Below are positions 19,084-27,194 of a stretch of 64,000 nucleotides of DNA, piece after piece. How positions within the stretch are numbered: position 1 is the first letter of the stretch; each line of letters begins with the position of its first letter. The position numbers and the translations under genes are program-made. Under the pieces are notes generated by a model. It made no database searches and was not told the DNA's origin. It saw nothing but the letters and a program-made list of their open reading frames with translations. The stretch comes from Labilithrix sp. (lineage in GTDB: Bacteria > Myxococcota_A > Polyangia > Polyangiales > Polyangiaceae). Location: NCBI GenBank assembly GCA_019637195.1, contig JAHBWA010000001.1:62001-126000 (forward strand), given 5' to 3'.

Positions 19084-19938
19084 TCAGTTGGAAGGAGGCG
19101 ATCCGAACGGCAAGAGGGCGACGGTCGAGCCGCCCGTCGTGCCGCGGAACGACGCGACGTAGCTCCGTCCGTCCTTCCTGTACATGCGGGCGTCCTCGAG
19201 CGAGCCGGTCACCGCGTACCCGAGCGCCCCCATCTGCCGGTCGTAGCTCGCCACCGCGCTCGCCACCGCCAGCGGGCTCTCGTAGACGCGCACCTCGTGC
19301 TCGACGACGCCGCTGCGCGCCCCCGCGACCATCGCCGTCATCGTGCGCCTCGACCGCTCCGGACGCGCGACGCCCTCGAGATCGCTCCCCGGCGCGTCGC
19401 CGTCGGCAGGAAAGAGCTCCTGGAGCGGCGTCGCGGAGGCGTTCACCACCGTCGTCACGGCGATCGACCCGTCGTCGCGCCGATGCGCGAGCGTGTAGCG
19501 GACACGGTGGAGCTCGTCGTTCGCGGCGCCGCCCTCGTTCGCGAAGATGCACAGGCTCGCCCGCGCGCCGCTCTCGGCCTCCTGCGAGAACACGCGCTGG
19601 AGGACGATCGGCTTGTCCGCGCCGTCGTCGAGGTTCTTCGAGAGGCCGAAGGCCGAGGCCTCCGTCCCGCTCGCGCACTCCTTCGCGATCCGCGCCATCA
19701 CCTCGTCGAGCGTGCCGTGCTCGGTCGTCTTGCGGAAGAAGAGCGGCGCGCCGTTGAGGGTCACGCGGCGCTCGCTCCCGGCGGTCAGCGCGACGGGCTC
19801 GATCGCGCTCGCGAGCGCGTCCATCTCGCGCTCGGCGCGGAGCGCGGCCCGTCGTTCGCCGGCGGCATGCGCGGCGGCGGGGATGGCGATCCCGACGACG
19901 AGGAGGGCGGTGAGGAGCTTGCTGCGCGGAGAGGACAT
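19084..19938 (-). CDS. Secreted protein of the Tad locus, family unknown
   Basis: 284 residues with a signal peptide (LLTALLVVGIAIPAAAHA). Nothing in the rest matches a family I can name. It alternates charged helices and beta segments, contains two Cys and ends in a Gly/Pro tail. It is the last gene of the pilin operon, 3 bp after the stop of the TadF-like gene, and just before the cpaB promoter. A periplasmic or surface role in pilus biogenesis is inferred from position only. Confidence 0.7.
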   Translation of the reverse strand: MSSPRSKLLTALLVVGIAIPAAAHAAGERRAALRAEREMDALASAIEPVALTAGSERRVTLNGAPLFFRKTTEHGTLDEVMARIAKECASGTEASAFGLSKNLDDGADKPIVLQRVFSQEAESGARASLCIFANEGGAANDELHRVRYTLAHRRDDGSIAVTTVVNASATPLQELFPADGDAPGSDLEGVARPERSRRTMTAMVAGARSGVVEHEVRVYESPLAVASAVASYDRQMGALGYAVTGSLEDARMYRKDGRSYVASFRGTTGGSTVALLPFGSPPSN

Positions 19939-19941
19939 GCG

Positions 19942-20475
19942 TCAGTAGCCCTTCAGGTTCTGATCCCAGAGCTTGGAGCGGTACTCTTCCATGCTGCCCT
20001 TCGGTACGTCGATCGGCTTCTCGAGGCAGCCGAGGTTGCGCGAGCCCTCGAACGACTTGCCCGCCGGGTTCACGTCTCCGGGGACCTCGTCGGCCGACGA
20101 CGTCGACTGCACGAGCGTGTTCTTCAGCGGCTTGACGTAGTTCGGGAAGGTGCGCTGCTGGCCGAGGCCGAGCGCCTGGACGAGCGCCACGGCCGACTGC
20201 GCCTGCGGCTGCCCGTTCGAGATCACCGAGGGGCTCGTCCGGGCCTTTCCGACGCTCACGCTCTGGGGGCGACACTCGTTCGCGCTCGACTTCGTGGCCG
20301 ACTGCGCGGCCGCGTTCTCGGCCGAGCGCCGGGCGTCGGCGGCGCTGCTGACGCTCATCTCGCCGAGGAGGAGCACCACGAACCAGCCCATCACCATCGC
20401 GGACTCGAGCACGGTGCCGACCGTCGAGACGCCTCGCTGCCGTGCGCGGGAGATCGCGCGAGAGCGTCGGCTCAC
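19942..20475 (-). CDS. TadE/TadF-like pseudopilin-type membrane protein
   Basis: 177 residues from GTG 20475, overlapping the upstream stop (GTGA). The N-terminus is RRSRAISRARQRGVSTVGTVLESAMVMGWFVVLLL. A basic cytoplasmic leader, a Glu at the start of the hydrophobic segment and one membrane helix are the hallmark of TadE/F-type minor pilins. The exported part is polar and ends in DVPKGSMEEYRSKLWDQNLKGY. A much longer same-frame extension upstream is a shadow of the preceding gene. Confidence 0.75.
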   Translation of the reverse strand: MSRRSRAISRARQRGVSTVGTVLESAMVMGWFVVLLLGEMSVSSAADARRSAENAAAQSATKSSANECRPQSVSVGKARTSPSVISNGQPQAQSAVALVQALGLGQQRTFPNYVKPLKNTLVQSTSSADEVPGDVNPAGKSFEGSRNLGCLEKPIDVPKGSMEEYRSKLWDQNLKGY

Positions 20476-21971
20476 GAGCCGCCTCCTTCGCACTTCGTCG
20501 TCTGGTTCCACTTCCATGCGGCGACGAACGGCTGCTCGTCCTCGGGCGTCGCGGCGAACTCGCCGCTCCGCGCGGGGAAGTACCAGCGGCCGCACGAGCG
20601 GTACTCGCGCTTCTTGCGGAGCGCCGCGCTCGGCTGGGCCGCGCCGAAGCTCGCGATCGTCCGCACGGCGTCGCTGATCGACACCATCGTCTCGTCGACC
20701 GGCTTCTCGCTGAACGTGCAGGTGCAGAAGTTCTTCGGGTTGGACGTGCCCTGCGAGGGCTTGCGCGTCTCGCTGCCGCCGAGCAGCGACGCCACGTTGC
20801 TCACGACCTTCGGGAGGCCGAGCTTCTCGCGCAGGTAGTTGTCGGAGGTCTCGGTGAGCTTCTTGTCCTCGCACTTGTCGCGATCGAACGTGCAGCTGAC
20901 CACCGCGCCCGCCTCGTTGCGGTAGGAGTAGCCGCCCGCCGCGGACATACGGAGCGGCGAGCTCGTCGTCGCGGTCTGACACTGGACGAAGGGCTGCACC
21001 TTGCTCGGCAGCTCGAGGCGTCCGCCGGGCATCGTCGACAGATCGGCGACCTCCGGCTCCGCGCCGTCGTTGCAGGTCCCGGCCTTGCCCGAGGCGGCCG
21101 CGATCGCGCAGCGCATCGAGTCCTCGAGCTCCCGGCACTCGCTCCGGGCCTGGTCGGCGACCTCGCGGATCTGGGGGAGCTGGGGACCGTCCTTGCCGCT
21201 CCCGCCGGCCGCGCTCGTGGCCTTGCAGATCATCTGCGGCATCGCCTGCACGAGCGTCTTCGGGAGGCCCTCGAGGAGGTTCGGCGAGATCAGGGTCGGG
21301 AACGCGTGCCCCGTGACCGGGGACGGGAGCGTGTCCTTCATCGAGAGGCCACACGCGACGTCGGCGTTGCCGCCGCCCCAGAGGTCCCCGCTCGAGGAGG
21401 GGTCCTCGAAGCGGAGCTTCACCTTGGAGTCGGCCTTCGAGACGTCGCCCGTGACCAGGCCCGAGCCCTGCTGGAACGCGAGCTTGTCGATGTCGCCGGA
21501 GAGCTTGCCGAGGGTCCCCCAGAGGAGCTGCTGCTGCGCGCGGACCCACACGAGCTTCGCGAGGGCGCGCGGCTTGTTCGCCTTGTACTGCAGGCAGACC
21601 TTGCAGATCGGCGACTTCGGGCACGTCGGGCAGGCGATCGCCGCGTTCGCGTCCATCGTGATGTTGTCGGCCTCGACCCCGAAGCGCGGTCCCATGATCG
21701 CGCCCATCGTGACGTTGTTGTTCACCACGACGTTCGCCGAGCGCGCGTGATCGGCGGCGAGCTTGGACGCGCCGTAGTCGGCGTGCCCGAGCGTGGACTC
21801 GTGGTGAAAGGCTGCGTTCACCTCGGTGCCGCGGAACATGCCGATCCCGATCGACACCGCGCCGATGAACATCTGCGAGACCGTGAGGGCCATCGCGCCG
21901 CGGCTCGAGCGGACGAGGTCCCGTGTCCCCCGAGCTCCGCGCTCGTCGCGGTCCCGCCGCGCGCGCGCCAC
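20472..21971 (-). CDS. TadG-like pilus-locus membrane protein, Cys-rich
   Basis: 499 residues from GTG 21971. The N-terminus has a basic leader followed by SSRGAMALTVSQMFIGAVSIGIGMF, the TadE/TadG pattern of a single membrane helix just after a Gly. The long external part carries a CPTCPKSPICKVC cluster near residue 110 and other Cys pairs, suggesting disulfides or a metal site. The size fits TadG. I do not see an obvious von Willebrand factor A domain. It lies one base after the TadE-like gene stop. Confidence 0.7.
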   Translation of the reverse strand: MARARRDRDERGARGTRDLVRSSRGAMALTVSQMFIGAVSIGIGMFRGTEVNAAFHHESTLGHADYGASKLAADHARSANVVVNNNVTMGAIMGPRFGVEADNITMDANAAIACPTCPKSPICKVCLQYKANKPRALAKLVWVRAQQQLLWGTLGKLSGDIDKLAFQQGSGLVTGDVSKADSKVKLRFEDPSSSGDLWGGGNADVACGLSMKDTLPSPVTGHAFPTLISPNLLEGLPKTLVQAMPQMICKATSAAGGSGKDGPQLPQIREVADQARSECRELEDSMRCAIAAASGKAGTCNDGAEPEVADLSTMPGGRLELPSKVQPFVQCQTATTSSPLRMSAAGGYSYRNEAGAVVSCTFDRDKCEDKKLTETSDNYLREKLGLPKVVSNVASLLGGSETRKPSQGTSNPKNFCTCTFSEKPVDETMVSISDAVRTIASFGAAQPSAALRKKREYRSCGRWYFPARSGEFAATPEDEQPFVAAWKWNQTTKCEGGGS

Positions 21972-21972
21972 G

Positions 21973-22437
21973 TCAGCTCCCCTTCCCGTCGCAGCCGAGG
22001 GCGACGGTCTCGAGCTTCGCCTCGAGCTTGCTCGAGCCGCCCTTGCACACGACCTGCGCGGCGATCGGCACCTTGCAGTCGAACGAGCACGCCAGCTTCA
22101 CCTCGAGGTCCTTCGCGCCGGGGTCCGAGCTCCCGCCCTTGGCCTCGACGGAGAGCTTGCACGCTTCGTTGCCGCCTGCGGTGTCGAGCACGCTCTTGAT
22201 GGCGCGCCGCGCCTCCTGCTCGGTGGCGGATTTGTCTTCTTCCTTCATGCAGTACGACTTCTTCGCGACGTCTGCCGCGATCGCGGCGGCGTGATCGACG
22301 ACGTCACGGCGGTGGAAGAGTTGACCGAGCTGCACGTTCATGAGGAACACGGAGAACGCGATGAACCACGTCAGGGCGAAGCCGAGCGTGTTGGTCGTGA
22401 CCTCGCCGCGGGTGTCGTCGATGAATCGGCTCGTCAT
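21973..22437 (-). CDS. TadE-like minor pilin
   Basis: 154 residues: short cytoplasmic leader DDTRGEVTTNTLGFALTWFIAFSVFLM, in which a Gly-Glu pair precedes the hydrophobic helix, matching the TadE signature. The external domain has five or six Cys (SYCM, EACKL, LACSFDCKV, VVCKG, LGCDG), probably disulfide-bonded. It overlaps the tadV stop by 4 bp (ATGA). Confidence 0.75.
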   Translation of the reverse strand: MTSRFIDDTRGEVTTNTLGFALTWFIAFSVFLMNVQLGQLFHRRDVVDHAAAIAADVAKKSYCMKEEDKSATEQEARRAIKSVLDTAGGNEACKLSVEAKGGSSDPGAKDLEVKLACSFDCKVPIAAQVVCKGGSSKLEAKLETVALGCDGKGS

Positions 22438-22979
22438 CGGAGCGCACCGCTCTGGAGCAGCGTGAGCACGAACGCGACGCCGATGGCGGGCGCGAGGATG
22501 ACGGGGGGCAGCTTCGGACCGCCGACGTACGCTTCGCGCGCGGCGCGCGGCCGGAACACGTTGGCGACGCCGATGCGCACGTTGCGGAGCGCGACGCCGA
22601 CCGCGCGATGACGGATCAGCCGATACGGAAAGAGGACGAGGAGCGAGAGCGCGAACGCGCGCGCCTCGACGTCGAAGCCCAGCACGGGGCCGACGAGCGC
22701 GCCGATGGCCGCGAAGAGCTTCACGTCGCCGCCGCCCATCTCGCCCTTCTTCCAGGCGAGGAAGGGCACGATCCCGCAGGCGACGGCGCCGAGGAGCGCG
22801 TAACCGATGCCTCGGGCGCCCCCGAGGAGACCTCCGTCGACGAAGCCGGACGCGCCGTGGACGGCGAGGCCCACGAAGAGCCCGCCCAGCGTGACGAGGT
22901 TCGGGATCCGTCGCGTCGCGATGTCCGTCGCGACCGCGACGAGCACGACGCCGAGAGCTATCCAGAGCGAGGTGGTCAT
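22434..22979 (-). CDS. tadV: Prepilin peptidase of the A24 family (TadV/CpaA)
   Basis: 181 residues, about six membrane helices, length normal for TadV. The two catalytic aspartates of A24 peptidases are visible: D19 in VATDIATRRIPN and the GxGD-type motif GGGDVKLFAAIGA near residue 85. It cleaves the Flp prepilin and TadE/F minor pilins at the cytoplasmic face of the inner membrane. It is located inside the pilin operon, 10 bp after the Gly-rich gene. Confidence 0.9.
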   Translation of the reverse strand: MTTSLWIALGVVLVAVATDIATRRIPNLVTLGGLFVGLAVHGASGFVDGGLLGGARGIGYALLGAVACGIVPFLAWKKGEMGGGDVKLFAAIGALVGPVLGFDVEARAFALSLLVLFPYRLIRHRAVGVALRNVRIGVANVFRPRAAREAYVGGPKLPPVILAPAIGVAFVLTLLQSGALR

Positions 22980-22989
22980 CGCCGCGCGC

Positions 22990-23529
22990 TCACTCCTTCG
23001 GGGCCTTCTTCGCCTCGCCGGTCGGCGCGCCGGGGGCGTCCGCCGTCACCGTTGGACCGCCTCCGTTGGCCGCGCCGCCGCCGCTGGCCGCGCCGCCGCC
23101 GTTGGTCGCGCCGCCGCCGGTGAGCGAACCGCCGCCTCCGCCGGTGAGCGAGCCGCCGCCTCCGCCGGTGAGCGAGCCGCCGCCTCCGCCGGTGAGTGAA
23201 CCGCCGCCGCCGCGCGCGCCCGTCAGCTGGCCGCCCTGGCCGCCCTGGCCGCCGAGGTTCCACCCTCCGCCGGAGCCGCCGGAGCCCGCGCCGCCGCCCG
23301 ACCCACCCGAGCCGCCGCCGGCGCCGCGCTGGAGGATCTCGACCTGCTTCTCGAAGGTGTCCGAAGCCGTCTTCGACGACTTGAACAGGTGCGGCGCGGT
23401 CAGGCCGACCATCGTGCACCCGGCCGCGGTGAGGAGGAGGTACGTGTTGAGATCGGCGCTTCCGCGCCGATCATCGAAGAAGCGCGGGAGCAGTCGACCG
23501 AGACGGCGGAGGATGCGTGCGGGGTTCAT
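22990..23529 (-). CDS. Gly-rich anchored protein of the pilin operon
   Basis: 179 residues from ATG 23529 (MNPARILRR). A basic leader with RRGSADLNTYLLLTAAG leads into a single hydrophobic helix. A short helix (KTASDTFEKQVEILQRG) and a C-terminal half of almost pure Gly/Ser/Thr/Ala follow. The tail includes four copies of GGGGSLTG-type repeats. The N-terminus resembles the Flp/TadE class of leader. The flexible tail could be a surface-exposed spacer. No family assigned. Confidence 0.65.
   Translation of the reverse strand: MNPARILRRLGRLLPRFFDDRRGSADLNTYLLLTAAGCTMVGLTAPHLFKSSKTASDTFEKQVEILQRGAGGGSGGSGGGAGSGGSGGGWNLGGQGGQGGQLTGARGGGGSLTGGGGGSLTGGGGGSLTGGGGGSLTGGGATNGGGAASGGGAANGGGPTVTADAPGAPTGEAKKAPKE
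23119..23214. repeat. 24-bp tandem repeat, four copies, coding
   Basis: Four consecutive 24-bp units (23119-23142, 23143-23166, 23167-23190, 23191-23214) encode an 8-residue Gly/Ser/Leu/Thr unit in the anchored Gly-rich protein. The two middle copies are identical and the outer ones differ by a few bases. In-frame length variation between strains is likely. Confidence 0.85.
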
Positions 23530-23624
23530 GGCTGTCCTGTGGTGGCTCCTCGAAGCGGAAATCGAACCGAAGCGCCCGAGCACGCGCGTGAGCGCGCCCG
23601 GGCCTCGCGTGCGGACTACCAGGC

Positions 23625-23882
23625 CTACTTGTAGACGGCCTGGCCCTCGGGGGTCTGCGAGGCGCGCGCGCCGATCGGCGCGTTCACCTTCTGGGCTGCC
23701 GTGTCGGACGCGCTGTTCGACGAGTTGGAGAGCGCGTTCGTGCCGGCCGCCGTCGCCGCGATCGCGCCGAGGACGATGGCGGTCTTCGCCCCCTTGGAGA
23801 GGCCTGACGAGACCTCGGCGAGGTCCTCGCCCAGGGTGTCGACGATGAGCTTCTTCATGGTGCCGTGGAGCTTGCTGAACAT
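23625..23882 (-). CDS. flp: Flp-like pilin subunit candidate
   Basis: 85 residues. The order is a charged amphipathic leader (KKLIVDTLGEDLAEVSSGLSKG), a short hydrophobic segment (TAIVLGAIAATAAG) and a small polar exterior, like Flp/TadA-system pilins. The start is ATG 23882, with GAGG 8 nt upstream; MKK at 23858 is the alternative. The usual Flp cleavage Gly-x4-Glu-Tyr is not clear. The assignment rests on size, layout and position directly before the Gly-rich protein and tadV. Confidence 0.65.
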   Translation of the reverse strand: MFSKLHGTMKKLIVDTLGEDLAEVSSGLSKGAKTAIVLGAIAATAAGTNALSNSSNSASDTAAQKVNAPIGARASQTPEGQAVYK

Positions 23883-23960
23883 GGCGTGTGCCTCTTGATG
23901 GTGTGGGTTGACGTCGAGTCGGTGAAACGTGACGAATCGAAGACGGCGAGCGGGAGCGCG

Positions 23961-24149
23961 TCAGCGAGGCTGGTCGAGCATCGCGTCGTGCCCTCTCTCG
24001 CTCTCCTGCGCGATGCGTTCGCCGGTGGCGCGCATCGCGAGCGACAGCGGGTAGACGAAGCAGCCCATCACCGCGCAGACCGCGAGGACCGACTGCACGG
24101 TCATCCCGCGTGAGCGCGCCCGTGAGCGCGTTCGCTTCCGTTTCGCCAT
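23961..24149 (-). CDS. Small basic single-pass membrane protein, first gene of the pilin operon
   Basis: 62 residues from ATG 24149: MAKRKRTRSRARSRG, then one membrane helix (TVQSVLAVCAVMGCFVYPLSLAM) and a short acidic tail. The frame is open to an ATG at 24176, but the sigma54 promoter covers 24165-24180, so that codon should not be transcribed. Family unknown. It may be a small assembly factor or leader protein for the pilin genes that follow 78 bp later. Confidence 0.65.
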   Translation of the reverse strand: MAKRKRTRSRARSRGMTVQSVLAVCAVMGCFVYPLSLAMRATGERIAQESERGHDAMLDQPR

Positions 24150-24164
24150 CGTGTCTCGCGTAGT

Positions 24165-24180
24165 TGCAGGCGTCATGCCG
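24165..24180 (-). promoter_or_regulatory. Sigma54 promoter for the pilin operon
   Basis: Minus strand from 24180: CGGCATGACGCCTGCA, with GG, ten bases and GC, matching GGCAtG-N4-cTGCA. Predicted start near 24154, 5 nt before ATG 24149. Confidence 0.65.
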
Positions 24181-24223
24181 TGAGGCTCTCGTTCGTAAGC
24201 GCGTGTTTGTTGGTGGTGGCGCC

Positions 24224-24238
24224 GGAACCGTCCGTTCC
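24224..24238. promoter_or_regulatory. Candidate enhancer site, GGAAC-N5-GTTCC
   Basis: GGAACcgtccGTTCC, perfect 5-bp arms, centred about 77 bp upstream of the predicted sigma54 start at 24154. A weaker partner, GGGAACcggtcGTGCTC at 24253-24269, is centred at about -107. Confidence 0.55.
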
Positions 24239-24267
24239 GTTCGCGGATCGCCGGGAACCGGTCGTGC

Positions 24268-25395
24268 TCAGCTGCTGGTGCTGCGAGCGCGGCTCCGGAG
24301 CGTGCGCAGGTAGCGATCGCTGACGCCCGACGCGCTCATGCGCGCGCGCTCGCTCGCGTGGGCGGAGTCGAGGAAGTCGACGTACCGGCGCTCGAACTCA
24401 CCGACCACGAGATCGCGGGCGGCGGTGAGGGGGAGCCCGCGCGCGACGACGCGGTCGATGAAGTCGCCCGCGGGCGGAATCGAGGACGGCGAGCGGCGCA
24501 TGAAGAGCTCACCGCCGTCCGCCGTCGCGAGCTCGCCGAAGGCCGCGAGGCGGGCCATCGTGTTCGACAGCTCGCGGACGTTGCCGGGCCACGCGTACGA
24601 GCGGAGTCGGCCGAGGACCTCTTCCGGGAACTGCTCCTCGTCCGTGTGGAGCGACCAGAAGTGACGCGCGAGCAGCTCGATGTCCTCCGGACGCTCGCGG
24701 AGCGGCGGGAGGAGCAGGCGCGCGACGGCGAGCCGGAAGAAGAGATCGTCGCGGAAGCGGCCGGCGGCGACCTCGGCGTCGAGATCACGCCGCGTCGCCG
24801 CGATCACGCGGACGTCGACGTGGATCCACTTGCGCCCGCCGATGCGGCGCACCTCCTGCTTGTGGATGGCGCGCAAGAGGCGCGACTGCAGTCCGAGATC
24901 GAGATCGCCGATCTCGTCGATGAGGAGCGTGCCGCCGTCGGCCTCCTCGAAGATCCCGGCGCGCGCGCTGTCGGCGCCGGTGTAGGCGCCGCGCTCGTGT
25001 CCGAAGAGCGCGCCCTCGAGCAGCGACGGCGGGACCGCGGTGCAGTCGAAGACCGCGAACGGCGCGTTCGCGCGGCTCCCGCGCTGGTGGATGGCCTCCG
25101 CGAGCGCCTCCTTGCCGGTGCCCGTCTCACCCTCGACGACGAGGGGAACGTTCGACCGCGCGACCTTCTCGCAGAGCGGGTAGAGGCGGCGGATCGCGAG
25201 GCTCGACCCGACGAACGCGCCGAACGAGGTCTCGGTCGAGACGTCGGTGGCCGGGCCGGAGCGTGTGGCGGAGAGCGCGCTCGCGCCGACGCCGAGCGCG
25301 TCCGCGCCGTCGCGCCAGTCGCCCTGGACGGGGGCCGACGGGATGCGCTGGACGGCGGCGGCGTCCGGGAGGTGCTTCGCCGGCTTCATCGTCAT
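24268..25395 (-). CDS. Sigma54 enhancer-binding activator without receiver or FHA domain
   Basis: 375 residues. A 60-residue N-terminus without a recognisable sensor leads directly into the AAA+ sigma54 motor: Walker A GETGTGKE (89-96), the sigma54-contact loop as GAYTGA (136-141) and Walker B LLIDEIGD (157-164). The C-terminus SASGVSDRYLRTLRSRAR resembles the helix-turn-helix of the FHA activator of this locus (QASGIGRRYFHML) but is shorter. It could therefore bind a related site. It is coupled to the upstream tadA-like gene by a 4-bp overlap. Without a sensor, its activity may follow expression level. Confidence 0.9.
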   Translation of the reverse strand: MTMKPAKHLPDAAAVQRIPSAPVQGDWRDGADALGVGASALSATRSGPATDVSTETSFGAFVGSSLAIRRLYPLCEKVARSNVPLVVEGETGTGKEALAEAIHQRGSRANAPFAVFDCTAVPPSLLEGALFGHERGAYTGADSARAGIFEEADGGTLLIDEIGDLDLGLQSRLLRAIHKQEVRRIGGRKWIHVDVRVIAATRRDLDAEVAAGRFRDDLFFRLAVARLLLPPLRERPEDIELLARHFWSLHTDEEQFPEEVLGRLRSYAWPGNVRELSNTMARLAAFGELATADGGELFMRRSPSSIPPAGDFIDRVVARGLPLTAARDLVVGEFERRYVDFLDSAHASERARMSASGVSDRYLRTLRSRARSTSS

Positions 25396-26522
25396 CGCCC
25401 CATCTCCTGCTCGCGGCGCCAGTTGGCCTCGAGCACGGTCCCGGGGACGTCGAGCCCCGCCGCTCGGATGGTCTCGAGGCAGTCCGGCAGGTTGCCCGTC
25501 GGATGCAGCTCGCTGATGACGCGGCCGTCGGCGTCGATCCCCTCCACCTTGCGCAGGAACAGATCGTTGACCTGGTAGCTCCCCTTGCTCATGTCGAAGC
25601 CGACGACCTCGGAGATGTGCGTCACCTTGCGCGTTCCGTCGCGGAAGCGGGCGGCCTGGATGACGATGTCGACGGCGGAGGCGATCTGCGCGCGCATCGC
25701 GGGCAGGGGCATCTCGATGTCGGCCATCATCGCCATCGTCTCGAGCCGGGTGAGCACGTCACGCGGGTAGGTCGCGTGAAGGGTGGTGAGGCAGCCGCCG
25801 TGGCCGCTCGTCATGGCCTGCACGAGATCGAGCGCCTCGCCGCCGCGGAGCTCACCGATGACGATCCGGTCCGGCCGCATCCGGAGCGTGATGCGGAAGA
25901 GCGCGCGGATCGACACCTCTCCGCGTCCCTTGGCGTCGGCTGGGCGGCCTTCGAGCGTGACGACGTGATCGCGCAGGAGCGCGAGCTCCTTCGAGTCCTC
26001 GATGACGACCACGCGCTCGTCCTCGGGGATCAGCTCCGAGACCGAGTTGAGGAGCGAGGTCTTGCCGCTCGACGTCCCGCCGGCGATGACGACGTTCTGC
26101 TTGGACTCGACGAGGACGCGGATCATCTCGGCGCCGTCCGGCGTGATGGACTCGAGCTCGAGGAGCCGATCCATCGTCAGCTTCTCGCCGAAGAACCGGC
26201 GGATCGCGACGTAGGGCCCGCCGTTGCCGGCCGGAGGCAGCACCGCGGCGACGCGGGAGCCGTCGGGGAGCCGGCCCTCGAGGAGCGGGCGCTCTTCGTC
26301 GACGTGCTTGCCGACGTACTGCGCCGTGTTGCGGAGCGCCGCGTAGAGCGACTTCACGTTCGGGAAGACCTCGTCGACCTTCTGCAGCTTGCCCTTGCGC
26401 TCGATGTAGATCGCGCCCGGTCCGTTGATCATGACCTCGGTGACGGAGGGATCGTCGAGGTAGCGTCGAACCGGATCGAAGAACCCGAGGAGCGTCGCGT
26501 TGAAGACGAGCTCGGGGATCAT
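25392..26522 (-). CDS. Second TadA/CpaF-type secretion ATPase
   Basis: 376 residues, normal TadA length, with no fused FHA domain. Walker A GGTSSGKT at 148-155, RPDRIVIGELRGGEA at 217-230 and the His-box GGCLTTLHATYP near 242-253 are all present, so it should be active. The start ATG overlaps the stop of the TPR lipoprotein gene (ATGA). Two TadA paralogues in one locus may drive extension and retraction or two different substrates; this is inference. Confidence 0.92.
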   Translation of the reverse strand: MIPELVFNATLLGFFDPVRRYLDDPSVTEVMINGPGAIYIERKGKLQKVDEVFPNVKSLYAALRNTAQYVGKHVDEERPLLEGRLPDGSRVAAVLPPAGNGGPYVAIRRFFGEKLTMDRLLELESITPDGAEMIRVLVESKQNVVIAGGTSSGKTSLLNSVSELIPEDERVVVIEDSKELALLRDHVVTLEGRPADAKGRGEVSIRALFRITLRMRPDRIVIGELRGGEALDLVQAMTSGHGGCLTTLHATYPRDVLTRLETMAMMADIEMPLPAMRAQIASAVDIVIQAARFRDGTRKVTHISEVVGFDMSKGSYQVNDLFLRKVEGIDADGRVISELHPTGNLPDCLETIRAAGLDVPGTVLEANWRREQEMGR

Positions 26523-27088
26523 TGGACGCGATCCATGAGCGAGCCGCGGGCCTCGGGGGCGTGCTCGCCGAGCGGCGCGAGCTCCAGGTAGCCGCGGAAG
26601 TAGGGGTCGGCCTCGACGCGATCCTGCATGTCGTCGCGGAAGAAGGTCGCGACCGAGAACTGCACGTTCGCGTCCCGAGGGAGCTCCTCGGCCGCCTTGA
26701 CGAGGTGGTCGCGCGCGGCGGTGCGGTTGCCGATCTGCGCCTCGAGGGCGCCGGCCAGGAAGCGGAGGTGAGCGTCGTCGGGGTTCCGAGAGAGCTCGTT
26801 CTCCGCGTACTCCGTCGCGAGGCGCAGATCCCCGGAGGCGATGCACGCCTTGAGGAGGCCGGGGAGGACCGCCTTCGACTTGGCGCCGGCCGCGATCGCC
26901 GCGGCGAAGTACTGCTGCGCGCGGGTGAAGTCCCCGCCGCGCGCGTGAGCCTCCGCTTGCTCGACGAGGACGGCGGGGTCCTTGAGCGGCGAGCTCGCGG
27001 CGCTCTTCGCGGGTTGGCTCGCCGGCGCTCCGCAGCCGACCGCGACGAGCGCTCCGACGACGGCGAACATGGGGAGGATTCGCTGCAT
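26519..27088 (-). CDS. TPR lipoprotein (TadD-like)
   Basis: 189 residues from ATG 27088, with a lipoprotein signal VVGALVAVGC. About four TPR-like helical pairs cover residues 40-170 (EQAEAHARGGDFTRAQQYFAA, LRLATEYAENELSRNPDDAH). TadD proteins of pilus loci have the same form and help assemble the secretin. The frame is open to 27241, but the sigma54 promoter at 27103-27118 lies inside that extension and supports the shorter start. It is first in the operon TPR lipoprotein-tadA2-activator. Confidence 0.8.
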   Translation of the reverse strand: MQRILPMFAVVGALVAVGCGAPASQPAKSAASSPLKDPAVLVEQAEAHARGGDFTRAQQYFAAAIAAGAKSKAVLPGLLKACIASGDLRLATEYAENELSRNPDDAHLRFLAGALEAQIGNRTAARDHLVKAAEELPRDANVQFSVATFFRDDMQDRVEADPYFRGYLELAPLGEHAPEARGSLMDRVQ

Positions 27089-27102
27089 GTGAGCGGGACT
27101 GG

Positions 27103-27118
27103 AGCAAGGCGCAGGCCA
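27103..27118 (-). promoter_or_regulatory. Sigma54 promoter for the TPR lipoprotein-tadA2-activator operon
   Basis: Minus strand from 27118: TGGCCTGCGCCTTGCT. The GG and GC pairs are separated by ten bases and the -12 box TTGCT is canonical. Predicted start near 27092, 4 nt before ATG 27088. Confidence 0.72.
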
Positions 27119-27194
27119 CGCGCGGCAGCGCGGAAACAGCGGCGGATCGGGCGTCGTCCGTGCGACGAGCGAGAGATGTCCCTTCGCAGTCGGC

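Noticed and set aside
23119..23214. CRISPR array
   Set aside because: The 24-bp units are directly adjacent without spacers and encode a Gly-rich protein segment.
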